Positions 21,301 through 31,544 of a stretch of 64,000 bases of DNA are shown here, in pieces. Source of the DNA: Boesenbergia rotunda (lineage: Eukaryota; Streptophyta; Magnoliopsida; Zingiberales; Zingiberaceae); NCBI GenBank assembly GCA_024364735.1, contig JAGFNQ010008734.1:248001-312000 (forward strand), read 5' to 3'. Under the pieces are notes generated by a model, which saw nothing but the letters and a program-made list of their open reading frames with translations, searched no databases and was not told the DNA's origin. Made by a program: the position numbers and the translations under genes. The stretch's first letter is position 1, and every line of letters starts with the position of its first letter.

Positions 21301-22211
21301 TTTGCCAAAACTTCAAACTGAATCAAACTTGCAATTGTTACATGTAAACTCTTCAACCTATTAATGCAGACAAAGAGGAGCTAAAAAGGAACTGCAACAG
21401 CAAATCAAATCAAAACAGAGAAGAAGTAACCAAAACCATTTGACAAGACTTAAAACTAAATCAATCTTGCAATAATTAAATGTAAACTCTTCGATTTATT
21501 AATAATAAAAAAAATGGTGAACCAGGCAGCAGACAAATTGAACCTGGGGTGACCGGCCCGGCTCTACGGAAGTTTCCCACCGGTCACCAGGGTAAATCGG
21601 AAAGCGCTCGCGGTGGGCAATCTAGAAGCCCAGCGTCCCAGGATTTATTAATGGTCATATAGGAAGTCAATAAAGGACTTCATTTTGCTCTCAAATCAAG
21701 CAATAGGGAAGTAAATGACCGCGAAAGATTGATTGCGTACTAGGGAAACTTCAAAAGATGGATGAATTAACAAGCTTTTTATTTTTAAAAAAAGGATTCT
21801 TACTCTGACTCGAGCATTATCTACGAGGGTGATGAGTGGAACGAGTCGAAGATATCGATCAATCTCATTCTGAGCTCTTCTAAACTGGTAGACCATGTTC
21901 CATCCCATTGCCAGAAGGTACAAATAACTCCTGTTTTGGCAACTATCCACGAGAATGTAGGACCTCCTAAGAGCATCTTCGAGCTGCTCGAGAGGCTCCC
22001 GGGTTTCAGGGTACTTCCTCAGCTCCGAAATCTTCAGCTGATCCAAGAGATTACCTATCAGCTTCAGGTGCTGCGCGAACTGCCGGCAATTCTTCTTGTG
22101 CATCCGCGCAGTAGCCGCCGCCTGCCCAATCAACCCGATCAAACGGACAGCGTCGAGACCCGTCAGCTGGGCCACGTTCGACAGCTCTCCCAATTGCTCC
22201 CAACTCGCCAT
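15371..22211 (-). CDS. MCA: MCA (Mid1-complementing activity) Ca2+-permeable mechanosensitive channel, complete 7-exon gene
   Basis: Exons: 22211-21804, 20398-20022, 18933-18824, 17525-17454, 16565-16459, 16109-16016, 15423-15371. All introns are GT-AG, phases match, and the total is 1,221 bp (406 aa). The ATG opens MASWEQLGELSNVAQLTGLD. The N-terminal 130 residues are the ARPK-like MCA region with a possible membrane segment; Asp20 corresponds to the Asp21 reported essential in Arabidopsis MCA1. Exon 2 holds the EF-hand-like/coiled-coil part (ERDEREYTLDEEDRKVQ). The rest is the Cys-rich PLAC8-like domain (LLGCCSEPSLC, PCGTFSQIASVA, LSCCCYTCCVRRKLRK, LLCCCCALVQEWREVEIRG) ending TSPPASQYMES. 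Length fits the family (about 420 aa). It acts at the plasma membrane in stretch-induced Ca2+ entry. No disabling change is seen. Confidence 0.93.
17664..17794. mobile_element. SINE-like insertion in MCA intron 3, 10-bp target-site duplication
   Basis: The unit 17674-17784 (111 bp) is flanked by TTTACATCTT at 17664-17673 and 17785-17794. The body is GC-rich against an AT-rich intron (GATTCGCTCGCCCCCAGTGC, CCCGTCCCAGGACC, GGAGGAAGTAAATCACGGGG), like a plant tRNA-derived SINE head. It is a different family from the copies at 3596 and 21504, though all share a GTAAATC-type segment. Confidence 0.6.
21493..21652 (-). mobile_element. SINE, copy B, in MCA intron 1, 11-bp target-site duplication
   Basis: The element is 21504-21641 (138 bp), flanked by GATTTATTAAT at 21493-21503 and 21642-21652. 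It is the same family and orientation as copy A at 3596-3730: T-tailed end by the lower coordinate, CCTGGGACGCTGGG start at the higher one. It sits about 160 bp inside intron 1 from the exon-1 donor. Confidence 0.85.
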
Positions 22212-22952
22212 TTTGGAGCCGGTTAGGACGGAGAAAACCTAAATGTAGGTTGTTACACGCAACGAAGGAAAGGAAAGGAAAGGAAGTTTAACAGACGCAA
22301 TAGCACATGGCGACGACTTAGGATGCCACCCGTCTTTCGAAGAGGAGAAGGAACAAACTTAGACAGACAGTAATTAAAACTATACTTCAGAATCTGTGCT
22401 ACAGTCTACAGATCACAATACCTGCAATGAAACCACTCCAAAATTTCGCCCTTTTGTCAGATATCTCCCGTCGAATATTTCTAGGGGATGAAATATCAAA
22501 ACGGAAACGTTTAAGTTCCAAGGTGAACACTTCGATCGGGGCGCAAATCAAGGAGGAAATGTGGAAGTTCCGATATGAGCAACGCGGGAAACCAAACGAT
22601 CTTCTAACTTTGCAGCTTCAAGTAAGTCCACAGATCTAAGTTCCAGATCCACCGCCGCGGCAACTAGACCTGGAAAAACCTCGTCTTTTCCATCTCGCCG
22701 CCTCTCTCCTACCCTTTGTTCCTTTTTCTCCCGAGCAGGGGAGGCCCGGGCGCCGTTGGGCAGCAGTAACTAGAGGAAGAAGAGAGAGAAGCATCGAGGT
22801 GGGTGCGTCGCAGGCATTGCTTTGAGTGCGAGCTCGATCGGTCGGCCGAAGCCCGTGGGCGATTTGCGAGCTTTCCTTTCCCCTCTTTTGGAGCGACGCG
22901 GCACGAGCTCCCTGTCCTCTTCCGCCTCTTCTAGTGGCCTCGCTTCCAAATC

Positions 22953-22957
<5 letters not shown>
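22212..22957 (-). promoter_or_regulatory. MCA 5' UTR and promoter region
   Basis: Immediately upstream of the MCA ATG. On the minus strand TTTAGGTTTTCTCC precedes the start and could be a 5' UTR intron acceptor. The 22700-22960 part is GC-rich and CT/GA-rich, as in plant core promoters. No TATA box can be chosen with confidence. Small open frames here (22427-22639 and others) lack domain signals. Confidence 0.4.

Positions 22958-23033
<76 letters not shown>
22958..23033. repeat. Compound (CT)n(AC)n microsatellite
   Basis: About 15 CT units are followed directly by about 22 AC units. It lies about 750 bp upstream of the MCA start codon. The overlapping open frames that translate as Leu-Ser or His-Thr repeats are artefacts of this repeat. 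Confidence 0.95.
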
Positions 23034-23035
<2 letters not shown>

Positions 23036-23094
23036 CTGCTTGCGCGCTTCTGTCAGTCTGTTGCAGTGTGGCTACGTTACCAGCGCATACGAGT

Positions 23095-23560
23095 GTAAAA
23101 GTGACTCGTGAATTATTCAGGTTAATCGAAAAAAAAAATCGCTCAATTAAGTTAATGAATTAAGCTTAACTTCAATTTCGAACTCTAACAAATTATCCAG
23201 TCGAACTTGAGCTCAAAAATATTATTGAATCGAGCTCAAACTTAATCGTATTTGGTTCGTGAATATATGAATATAAAAAACTCGCGAATATGTTCGACAT
23301 GTATTATTTTATTATTTTTATATATAAAGTTAAATAACACATAAATAATAAATATATTAATATATTATTAATTATTATAATTAATTATCTTAAACAAGTG
23401 CAAACTAGACTCGTCTAATTTTTACAAAAACTTTTATCAAGCCGAACTCGAGCTTAAGAATTAAAGTTCATATCGAATTCTAGTTGAGCTCGAACTTAGC
23501 AATAACGAACTGAGCCTAAACTCAAACTTCTTACCGGTTGGCTTTCTATTACACCCTACC
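23095..23560. mobile_element. Possible non-autonomous hAT-like element (degenerate)
   Basis: AT-rich DNA rich in GAGCTC/AACTCGAGC motifs, with inward-facing ends AGTGTAAAAG near 23091 and CTATTACACCCT near 23548-23559. TACCAGCG to the left and TACCAGCA to the right could be a 7-of-8 target duplication, but several extra bases intervene on the left. Copies of such GAGCTCGA-rich repeats are common in plant genomes. The ends remain uncertain. Confidence 0.35.
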
Positions 23561-23582
23561 AGCATAGCGCCTAAAAACTTAC

Positions 23583-23585
<3 letters not shown>

Positions 23586-23678
<93 letters not shown>
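23586..23678. repeat. (TA)n microsatellite, about 46 units
   Basis: Uninterrupted TATATA run of about 93 bp. Confidence 0.95.
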
Positions 23679-23679
<1 letters not shown>

Positions 23680-23997
23680 GTTCTGTTACGTAGGTGTTAT
23701 TATCTTGAGGTATGAGGATCAAAATTTGACAAAATCAATATGCTCGTCCTCCCCACTCGCTAGTCATAGCATTCGGGCTAATAGCCCCCATGATTTACCT
23801 ACTTCGTATTAATCCTAAGATGATTTAGCGGAAGTGTTGGGGACAAGTGAATCACCTTTATGCCGCTCATATAAACGCTTTGTAGCAAATCGCTTGTCGC
23901 GCACCTGCGTGTGTGTCCGTCTCCCAATTGATTCAATCAATTTGGAGATGTCCCAATCGATTGATGAATCGATTAGAGTAATTGCCCAGCCTCGGAC

Positions 23998-24447
23998 ACC
24001 ACAACTAAGGGTGAGCATTCGGTTAAAACCGAATCGAACCGAACTGAATTTAGCAAAACTGAACCGAACTGATTTTTTTTCATCAAACCGAACCGGCTGA
24101 ATTAAAAAAAAACTGAACAAACCGAACCGATATTTTATCGATTAATTCGGTTTTTAACCGAATTAATCGAATTATTTGAAAAAATAGTTTTAAAAAAAAT
24201 TCAGTTTGTTTTAAATAAAAATCAATTTTTTTAAAATAAAAAATTAATTTTGTATTAAAAATTTGGTTAATTCGGTCTATTCGGTTTAACCGAATAGGAA
24301 AGTTAAAAATCGAAACCGAATCGAATTAACCGATTTTTTTTAGGAAAAAAACTGAATTACCGAATAGACCGAACCAAAATTTAAAATTCGGTTATTTTGT
24401 TCGGTTTATTTGATTTAATCGAATTTTTGCTCACCCCTAACCACAAC
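23998..24447. mobile_element. hAT MITE, 434 bp, perfect 8-bp target-site duplication
   Basis: The element is 24006-24439. The ends TAAGGGTGAGCA and TGCTCACCCCTA are inverted repeats with one mismatch. ACCACAAC occurs at 23998-24005 and 24440-24447. The interior is built of CGGTTAACCGAA-type motifs and is strongly self-complementary (for example GATTAATTCGG against CCGAATTAATC near 24140-24165), so it would fold into a long hairpin. It has no coding capacity. Confidence 0.9.
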
Positions 24448-24872
24448 CCATGACTCGAAGCCTGCTACGCACGGCAGGCGCCCCCCCCCCCGATGCTCGG
24501 TGCCCGACCGCCTGCACATCGTCGGCGACGATAAACCAAACTATAGGCGAGGGGGAAAGGTGAACCCTAGAGGGATCGCGACTGAATTTTGACCTCGATC
24601 TGACGTGATCGCGGCCAAAATCCAACCGCTGTCGGACTCCGTCTGGGTGTCGAGAGAGTTGCGACCGAAATCCGACTGTAATTGATCGCGACGAATAGAT
24701 TCGAGTCGTCTTAAATCGATTGAGTAATTGATTGACACCTCTCAATTAATTGATGATTTGATTGAGAGACAGACACAGTGTTAAGTCTACATAATCAACA
24801 TGCACTAATTTCAAATTTGTTTGATTTTTGATTTTATTTTTTTAACTTGTAATTACATCATTCAAGATTTTA
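24448..24872. other. Unassigned DNA
   Basis: GC-rich to 24700 (with a C11 run near 24481), then AT-rich. No gene, terminal repeat or LTR signature was recognised. Confidence 0.4.
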
Positions 24873-25614
24873 TCTTACTACAAGAAAAAAGCTAAACAAC
24901 AACGCTTTTTATGCGTTGTCTATGTGACTTAAAAAGCGTTGTTAAAAGCACTGTTGTTAAAAGTATGTTCAAAGACAACGCTTAAAAAGCGTTGTCAATT
25001 TGTGCAAAGACAACGCTTTTTTAATGTTTAAAATGCGTTGTTGTTTTTTATAAAAACAACATTTTTGCAACATTTAAACAACGTTGTTGATTTTAACAAA
25101 GACCACACTTTTGCAACGTTTATAAAGCGTTGTCATTTTTTTCCAGGACAAAGCTTTTACAACGCTTAAAAAGCGTTGTCATTTACTACAAGGTCAAAGT
25201 TTTTAAAACATAAATATTTTACCAAAACATGCAAAAAAATATCCGCAAACAGTAAATATGAATATCCACAAACAAAAAATAAAAACATCCACAATCCTTT
25301 TTAAAATATAACTATTTAACAAAAGATACAACTTCATATTATCCAAACAAAAAATATATATGGTCGCACAATCCTCAAATTAACTTTATATTCATATTAA
25401 GTTTAAAAAGATCATCATCAAAACATGATTCACCGGTAGCTATGTCACTTTTCTTTGGCCTCAACTTCTCAAGCTCTTTAACTATGATTTAACACTGTAT
25501 CAAAATAAAAAATCATGTTAGAGATTCTGTGTGAATGAGATAAACAACATCGATAAAATTTATAAGCAAGTTAAATGTTGGATCCGTGGTGAAATAATCG
25601 TCAAAGGTACTTAC

Positions 25615-25976
25615 TTTTCGATCCGTGGTGAACTTTGCTGATGGCTTCTTCAATATTGGATGAATATCATCTGAGCAAGGAAAAAAAATCAGCCCTATAG
25701 CAAGCATAAACTTGTAACTAATAAAACAGAAAAGTGATTTATGAAACATGGATCTCAAAATGAAACATGTAACAACATACATTTAATATATCATGCTTCT
25801 ATATAAGTATTTTTGAACATTAATATTCAATATGTGACTACCTGTGTAGATAATAATTCAGGCTCACGAGATCCCCCAGCAATTACATATATCATACTTT
25901 GGATGACATTAGTAAAATTTTGAATATGTTGTTCATGCATCTGCCTCATCCGCTCCATAGGAGTAAAATTAGTCTC
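25615..25976 (-). pseudogene. Two exon-like blocks of unknown origin inside the CACTA element
   Basis: Block 25976-25842 lies between an AG acceptor and a GTAGTC donor and encodes ETNFTPMERMRQMHEQ and IYVIAGGSREPELLSTQ. Block 25670-25615 lies between CAG and GTAAGT and encodes DIHPILKKPSAKFTTDRK in one frame. A further possible block at about 25495-25440 reads KELEKLRPKKSDIATGE. I do not recognise the family. They may be the element's own accessory gene or a second captured gene. Frames do not join cleanly. Confidence 0.35.
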
Positions 25977-26093
25977 CTACCTTATTTATTGGACATCCAA
26001 GTCTAGGAAGAGAAACTACATTAAAAATTCTTCTGAGTTTGAATAAGCAAAGGATTTATAGGACTTCTTAACTTGCAACTAAGAATAGTCTTA

Positions 26094-27247
26094 AACAATT
26101 TTAGCAAGCTCTGGAAAATGCCATCCATACCATTCACGAGCTCTCATGGCATAGGTATTGAGCTCTTTGTCTAAATCATCCAATAATCTAATGGCTTGAA
26201 TGATCATTGTATCAACCTAAACCAATCAAAATGAAAATCTTTTATAATCACAAGAGCAGTTCAGTTTATAAGAGGTGAAATTATTTATGCACAAATTTCC
26301 AAACCCCTTTCATAATAAATTAGGTTTGTGGAGCTAGATTCACCAAGAGATGCAAAAATGCCATTTTCTAAAAGGGGGATCAAATTATGTGTACAAAAAC
26401 TGAATTTTTTTGTTTCCCATATGGTGTTAGTATAATCAAACATCGAAATGTTTGTCAGGAATTGATATAGACAGACAATTGCGAGCATACACAACCCACT
26501 TTGAATCAAAACTACAAAGTAGGAGTAACCTTATCAAGGCTGAACTTTAGCTTGTATCTGGAAAAGCTGTGGGACAATCCTAAGCTCATTGGAGCTAAAT
26601 CTTGTACAGCTAACCCAGCTATGAGTTCTGTCAACTGATTCCTAAGCCCCCTCATCAACTCCATAACGGCATTGTTGTGGAGACAATCAATTTTCTGTAG
26701 ATCATAGAATGCAAAACTCAGATCATATAACCATGCCAGACAAATAGACAATGATAAAGCACATTAACTAGCTAACCAGCTTGTCCTTTATTGCATTGCC
26801 AGGTTTTGAATCAGCCACGGCCAATGTTTCACCATCACAGTGAGCACGTAAAAACTTCCTCAGGCCTTTGCTGGGCTTGCTATCAATCAATAACGTTGCG
26901 GCAGATAATGCATCTGAAGTGTTCTCAAATTTATTGAAAGCTTGCAGCTTCACAATCTGACAAAAAGAAGGGGGAATATTTTTAAAAAACATATTGACAA
27001 AAGAAAAAGGAACTGAATAACAAGTGTCATCTAGCAGCTTGTACTGCTCTGAAATTTCCTTATAAAAAAAATTAGTTTACTAGGTGAAATGCGGAATCAT
27101 TTGTTTCATAATAGTCATTTCAAACAAAGTCAGAAACAACCTAATCAGTAATGAACATTTGCAATCAGGAGGGAAAATGACAGAAATAAGAACTTGTCAA
27201 GTAACCATTCTAGCAGACTCGGCACTCGTAAACTCTTTCCATAAATC
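26094..27247 (-). pseudogene. Captured fragment of a NOP58 (box C/D snoRNP core protein) gene
   Basis: Four minus-strand exons keep splice sites: 27247-27206 (DLWKEFTSAESAR), 26956-26777 (IVKLQAFNKFENTS to NAIKDKL), 26694-26530 (KIDCLHNNAVMELMRGLRNQ to RYKLKFSLDK), and 26216-26094 (VDTMIIQAIRLLDD to WHFPELAKIV). Together they give about 170 residues of the NOP5/NOP56-type N-terminal region and the start of the Nop domain. The next codon is TAA where the family has Gln, and homology ends there. A likely Lys-to-Met change ends the first exon. NOP58 is essential in nucleolar rRNA methylation. This copy lacks both the N-terminus and the RNA-binding Nop core, so it is a transduplicate, not a gene. 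Confidence 0.85.
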
Positions 27248-28932
27248 CTGAAATAGCAGATGGAAAACGAATAAAGTGAACAAAACTAATAACTTGAGAT
27301 AAAGCATGACATGAACGAATCGGAAAACACTATCACTGATCGAAACAAACTGATAGCCGAGAAACTCAAAACTCCACTGATCAGAGAAATGGAAAAATCA
27401 CAACATGAAATCCACAGCTCACTATCACTAGCAATGATCTCAACCCAACGTTCCTATTCAAATTCAAAAACTAAATCTCCATTGATTAATGCATTCCTAA
27501 TCACACTACTAGAAAATAACAAGGCTTACCTCCTCTGTTCCATCCTTCTTCGAAGATGCCACACCAAATTTCAAACCCAATCAATCCAACCCACGAACTC
27601 CATCTCATTCCCTGCTCATCAACTGATCACCATCACCAATCCACAACAACCCAAGAACACAAGAGCAAATTCGAAGAAGGGAAACAACAAATCCAAAATC
27701 CATACTCACGGCAGAGTTATCATCTCGAATTCGATCAAAGAACCGTGAGAAAACCTCACCAATCAAAGAACAATCAGATTCAAATCAACCACTATCGGAA
27801 AACCGAGATCAATCTTGAAAACCCAATTCTTACCTAGAATGTTGTCACGCCCAAGAACAGTCGCGAATAGGGGAGATCGAGTACTCAGTTGGCTACTTTT
27901 GATCGAAATCCCACATCAATCGTCGGAGAAAACTCGGTGACGCCACGTCGGCGAACCACTATTGATCTGCGCTGGTTCTTGGACGACTCCGTCTCGAGAA
28001 GAACAATGGATCCTCGACGCTCACATGAGAAGAAGAGGAGGAAGAGAGATCACCGTGGGCAAGAGGCTCTCGGCTTCGTTCAAGGGAGAAGGAAGAGAAG
28101 AGGAATCGGATCGGAAATGAGGGGTTGGCCGCGACTAGGTCTCGCGAAGGAGAAAGGAAGGATCGGCTTTGACTTGGCTAGGGCAAAAGCATGGCGAGGA
28201 AAGAAGAGAAGAAAAGGGGAATTTTAAGTGAAATGACTATTTTACAAATTTGCCACTCTTCTTCTAAAATCTCCAATCAAAACTTTCTTTAAAAATTTTG
28301 CTATAAAACCCCTTCTAATTTTCAGTATTTAACATTATATGTTAGTCATTATCCGAGTTAGTAATTCTCATAATTTACCTAATCCATATTAAATTCTAAT
28401 TTAAAACTTATTTAATTTTTAAATTAGATAATTTAAATCTAATTTTTTTCTTAAATAATTCAAAATTATCCCTGTAAATATTTTTAAAATTCAAAAAAAT
28501 TATTCTAAATTTTTTCATAAAATTATTTCTAATTTTAGCTCATATTTATAGTATTTTTATATATATGTATATATATATATATTTGTATGTATATATATAT
28601 ATGTTTTTATTTATTTATTAATTATTATTTTTAATTTTAATTTAATTTATTTTATTTTTTTATACTGTATTTTACATAGACAAAACTTGCTAAAGTTTTA
28701 TTATTATAGATACTAAAAAATTACTCAAACACAACGCTTTTTGAAAAGCGTTGTCTTTGATCTAAAAAAAAGGTCAATAGACAACGGGTATTTGAAAGCG
28801 TTGTCTTTAATAAGAAATAAAAAAACATAGACAACGGTTTTCACTAAAAGCGTTGTTAAAAAAAAGACAATGTTTTTTAAAAAAAATGTTGTCTTTCAAA
28901 TATTGTGAAATCATAATTTTCTTGTAGTATCT

Positions 28933-30099
28933 TTAATTTTTTTTAATTTTTGATTGTGTCAATCAGATTTTATCTTTAAATTTTACTAATTAGATTATAA
29001 TATTAAGTATCAAAAAATTTCAAACCGAAAAATTAATTAAAATTTACAGAGAAATTATACGACAAAATCCTTAACATATCAAAACTAGATACGTGTCTTC
29101 TCTGTCTGCAGTGTCATCTATGATTGACTATAGATCGTGGGGCCCGGTCGATCATCCCAGATTCAATTTGTCTACTGTCTGATTCATTATTATTATTATT
29201 TTTTTATGATTGACTATAAATGGGAGTATCTAAATCACGTCCAGATGCTCCGCACCCTCAATCATGGATGACTCTGAGAACAGAGGAGGCACAACATAGG
29301 ATGATGACTTACCCAAGAAATTTGAAGCTTGTTCGTACAAATCTATCGTCTAAATATCGACTCAGAAAACTATACTTGCATGCAATACTTGCATGTCACA
29401 CAACTTGAAGTCAACCGATAGATCTTAGATATGTATGCTTAAGTAAGATCGATAGAAATAATAAGAATTTGGAAACGGATAAATAAATTAATCAAGTATG
29501 TATTTGTATATTTATAAAATTATTTATGTCTATTATTTTTAAAATTTTCATATATATATTTTTTAATTTTATTATTGCATCAATTAACGACAACCTTATT
29601 TGAGTTTTGGCTCAATCAAACTCTCGTCGACAACCCAAGTTCACATAAATCGTTTTTTCTAAAAACAAATCGAAATAAATAAACAAATAATAAATAATAT
29701 GGACCTCGCAACAAATACATTCCAACTACTCTTTAATGAATGAAAGGAAAAATAATGAAACCTTTGCCTCCCTAGTCCCTACTGTGGGGCTGGCATGCGT
29801 CTGGGGGCAGAGGTCTGTGGGTGGCTCCATCATGGCAGTTAACAAAAGCCAAAGGCCCTCCATTTGCTAGCTAGTGGAACAATAGATAAAGATATCTGCC
29901 ATGCGCCATTGATCACTCAAAAAGTTAGCAACGAAAATTAATAATAATAATAATCATCATAATAATGATGATGAAGAAAGTGATCGGCACGCATGCAGTG
30001 AGTAGGATGAGCATTTTTGGTGGGATGTTTATGTGATCCACTAAACTCTGCGATGCCTGCTGCATTTCCATCTGCTCATTTGTTTCTGAGGTCTCTTTT
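28933..30099. other. Unassigned AT-rich intergenic DNA
   Basis: Simple-sequence patches (for example AATAATAATAATCATCATAATAATGATGATG near 29938-29970) and AT-rich DNA. A short open frame at 29220-29408 has no domain signal. Nothing supportable. Confidence 0.4.
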
Positions 30100-30104
30100 A
30101 GTCT

Positions 30105-31005
30105 TCATCATGTCGACAAGCGAAGATCGATTCTTACTCAGATGATTCAATCTGACCAAGATGACCCGGTCTGCTGTTGCTCGAAGTATGGCTCAGGCCC
30201 AAATGGGGGTCGGGTTTGAATCACTCGGGTCGGACCAGATCGGAACTCACAAAGTAGTGGCGTGGTTGCAAAGTGGCAGCGCCTCCCCTTCTGAAGCTCA
30301 AATGGGGTTTATATAGGGGGAAGAAAGGGTCTTCCCACGTGCGAATTGTCATGTCTCATTAAGGATCCGTCAGGGATTAGGCTAAGTAATTGGCTATCTT
30401 AACGGTGGGATGAGACTGATACAGCCGTCTGACAGTCTGTAAACCTGTCCTTTCCTGACCCTGATTAATGCTCGGCGACTATGTCAGGTAATGATTGTGT
30501 TCAACATCTTTTCCCCTTGATGCCGAATCCTGACAGATATGTCCTCTTAGTGTCTGAGCTCTGGCATCCGACCCGAGGTCACCCAGTTTCAGCTCCCGAC
30601 CTCTTGAGGTCCGAGCTCTTGCTCCCGACCTCCTGACGTCTGAGCTCCCGCACCCGACCTGAGGTTATCGAGCTCTAATCTGAGCTCCCCCACCCGATCT
30701 GAGGTCATCGAGCTCTAGTCCAGACCTCCTGGTGTCTGAGCTCTTGCTCCCGACTCCTTGAGGTCCGAGATCTTTCTCCCGACTTCTTGAGGTCCGAGCT
30801 CTTTCTCCCGACCTCCTGGTGTCTGAGCTCCCGCACCCAATTTGAGGTCATCGAGCTCTAGTCCAGACCTGTCGGTGTTCTGTCTACGCCTTCGACCCGG
30901 CCCGTGAAGTCGGGCAAGATCCGGCCTGACCCGTCCCGACCGGGTCCTATTGGGCTGACTCCGACCGGGCCCTCCATTTTCCTAAAAAACCACTTACCTG
31001 GATCA
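30105..31005 (-). mobile_element. 3' LTR of the Tat element
   Basis: Pairs with 50387-51303 at high identity. The edge at 31005 ends GGATCA. The opposite edge has decayed from TGATCC to TCATCA at 30105-30110. The body holds many repeats of the CTCCCGACCT/GAGGTCCGAGCTC type (30590-30870). A GA-rich minus-strand polypurine tract (complement of about 31006-31022) adjoins it. A 60-bp block is missing relative to neither copy by eye; length differs by only 16 bp. Confidence 0.9.
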
Positions 31006-31544
31006 CAAGCCTTCCCTTCAAGTCTAGTCGAAGGAGGTGTCAAGTCCGACTGACTAGGCTCCCGGCCCAGTCGGCCTGACTTCCTTTTCGCCTTCCTATG
31101 TGTCCCTCGCCTTCCGAGTTAATCTTCTGAGCGCCGGATCCCCCATCAAGTTATTCATCAATGCCTGACCACGTGTCAACTGCTAAACGGGTGCTTCTGG
31201 TATCGAGGCGTCATTGACGTGGCTTAGCGTGGCGTCCGCGAGAAGCTTAAAGACATGGGGAATTGCATGGATCGGACGGTGGAGACTGAAGCCGGCCACT
31301 TCCTTCCCCTCCATCTGACGGTCGTCTTTGCCTTGCCCGCGGTATAAATAGGCTTGACCCACCACTTCCGTCTTTTTCACTCCGACTTTCGCTTCTCCTT
31401 TTGCCTCTGTCCGACCTCTGCCGCCTGACTTCCTCGAGTCTCAGCGAACAGCGCTTTCGGCGATCAGTGTTTTATAGCGAGCCCTGACATTAGGTACTCT
31501 TTTCCCTGCCTAAATTTCTTCTGTTAATTCCCGGACTTGACCAT

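Larger units (their letters stand above)
24873..28932. mobile_element. CACTA (En/Spm) transposon, 4,054 bp, carrying captured host exons
   Basis: The element is 24876-28929. Termini are TACTACAAGAAAA at the left and its exact complement TTTTCTTGTAGTA at the right, the CACTA consensus with the first base changed. The 3-bp duplication TCT is at 24873-24875 and 28930-28932. Both ends carry many subterminal ACAACGCTTTTT/AAAGCGTTGT motifs in both orientations (24896-25190 and 28731-28900), typical transposase-binding repeats. No TNPA/TNPD transposase is present, so it would need help in trans. The interior holds NOP58 exons and other exon-like blocks on the minus strand. A GC-rich 27840-28220 segment could be their promoter and leader. 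28230-28700 is AT-rich and empty. Confidence 0.88.

Noticed and set aside
22770..23163. Overlapping frames encoding Leu-Ser, His-Thr or Cys-Val repeats
   Set aside because: They are translations of the (CT)n(AC)n microsatellite.
27311..28227. Plus-strand frames of 93-145 codons in the CACTA element
   Set aside because: They are rich in Lys, Arg and Gln without domain signal and lie opposite the NOP58 capture, in likely promoter and leader DNA.
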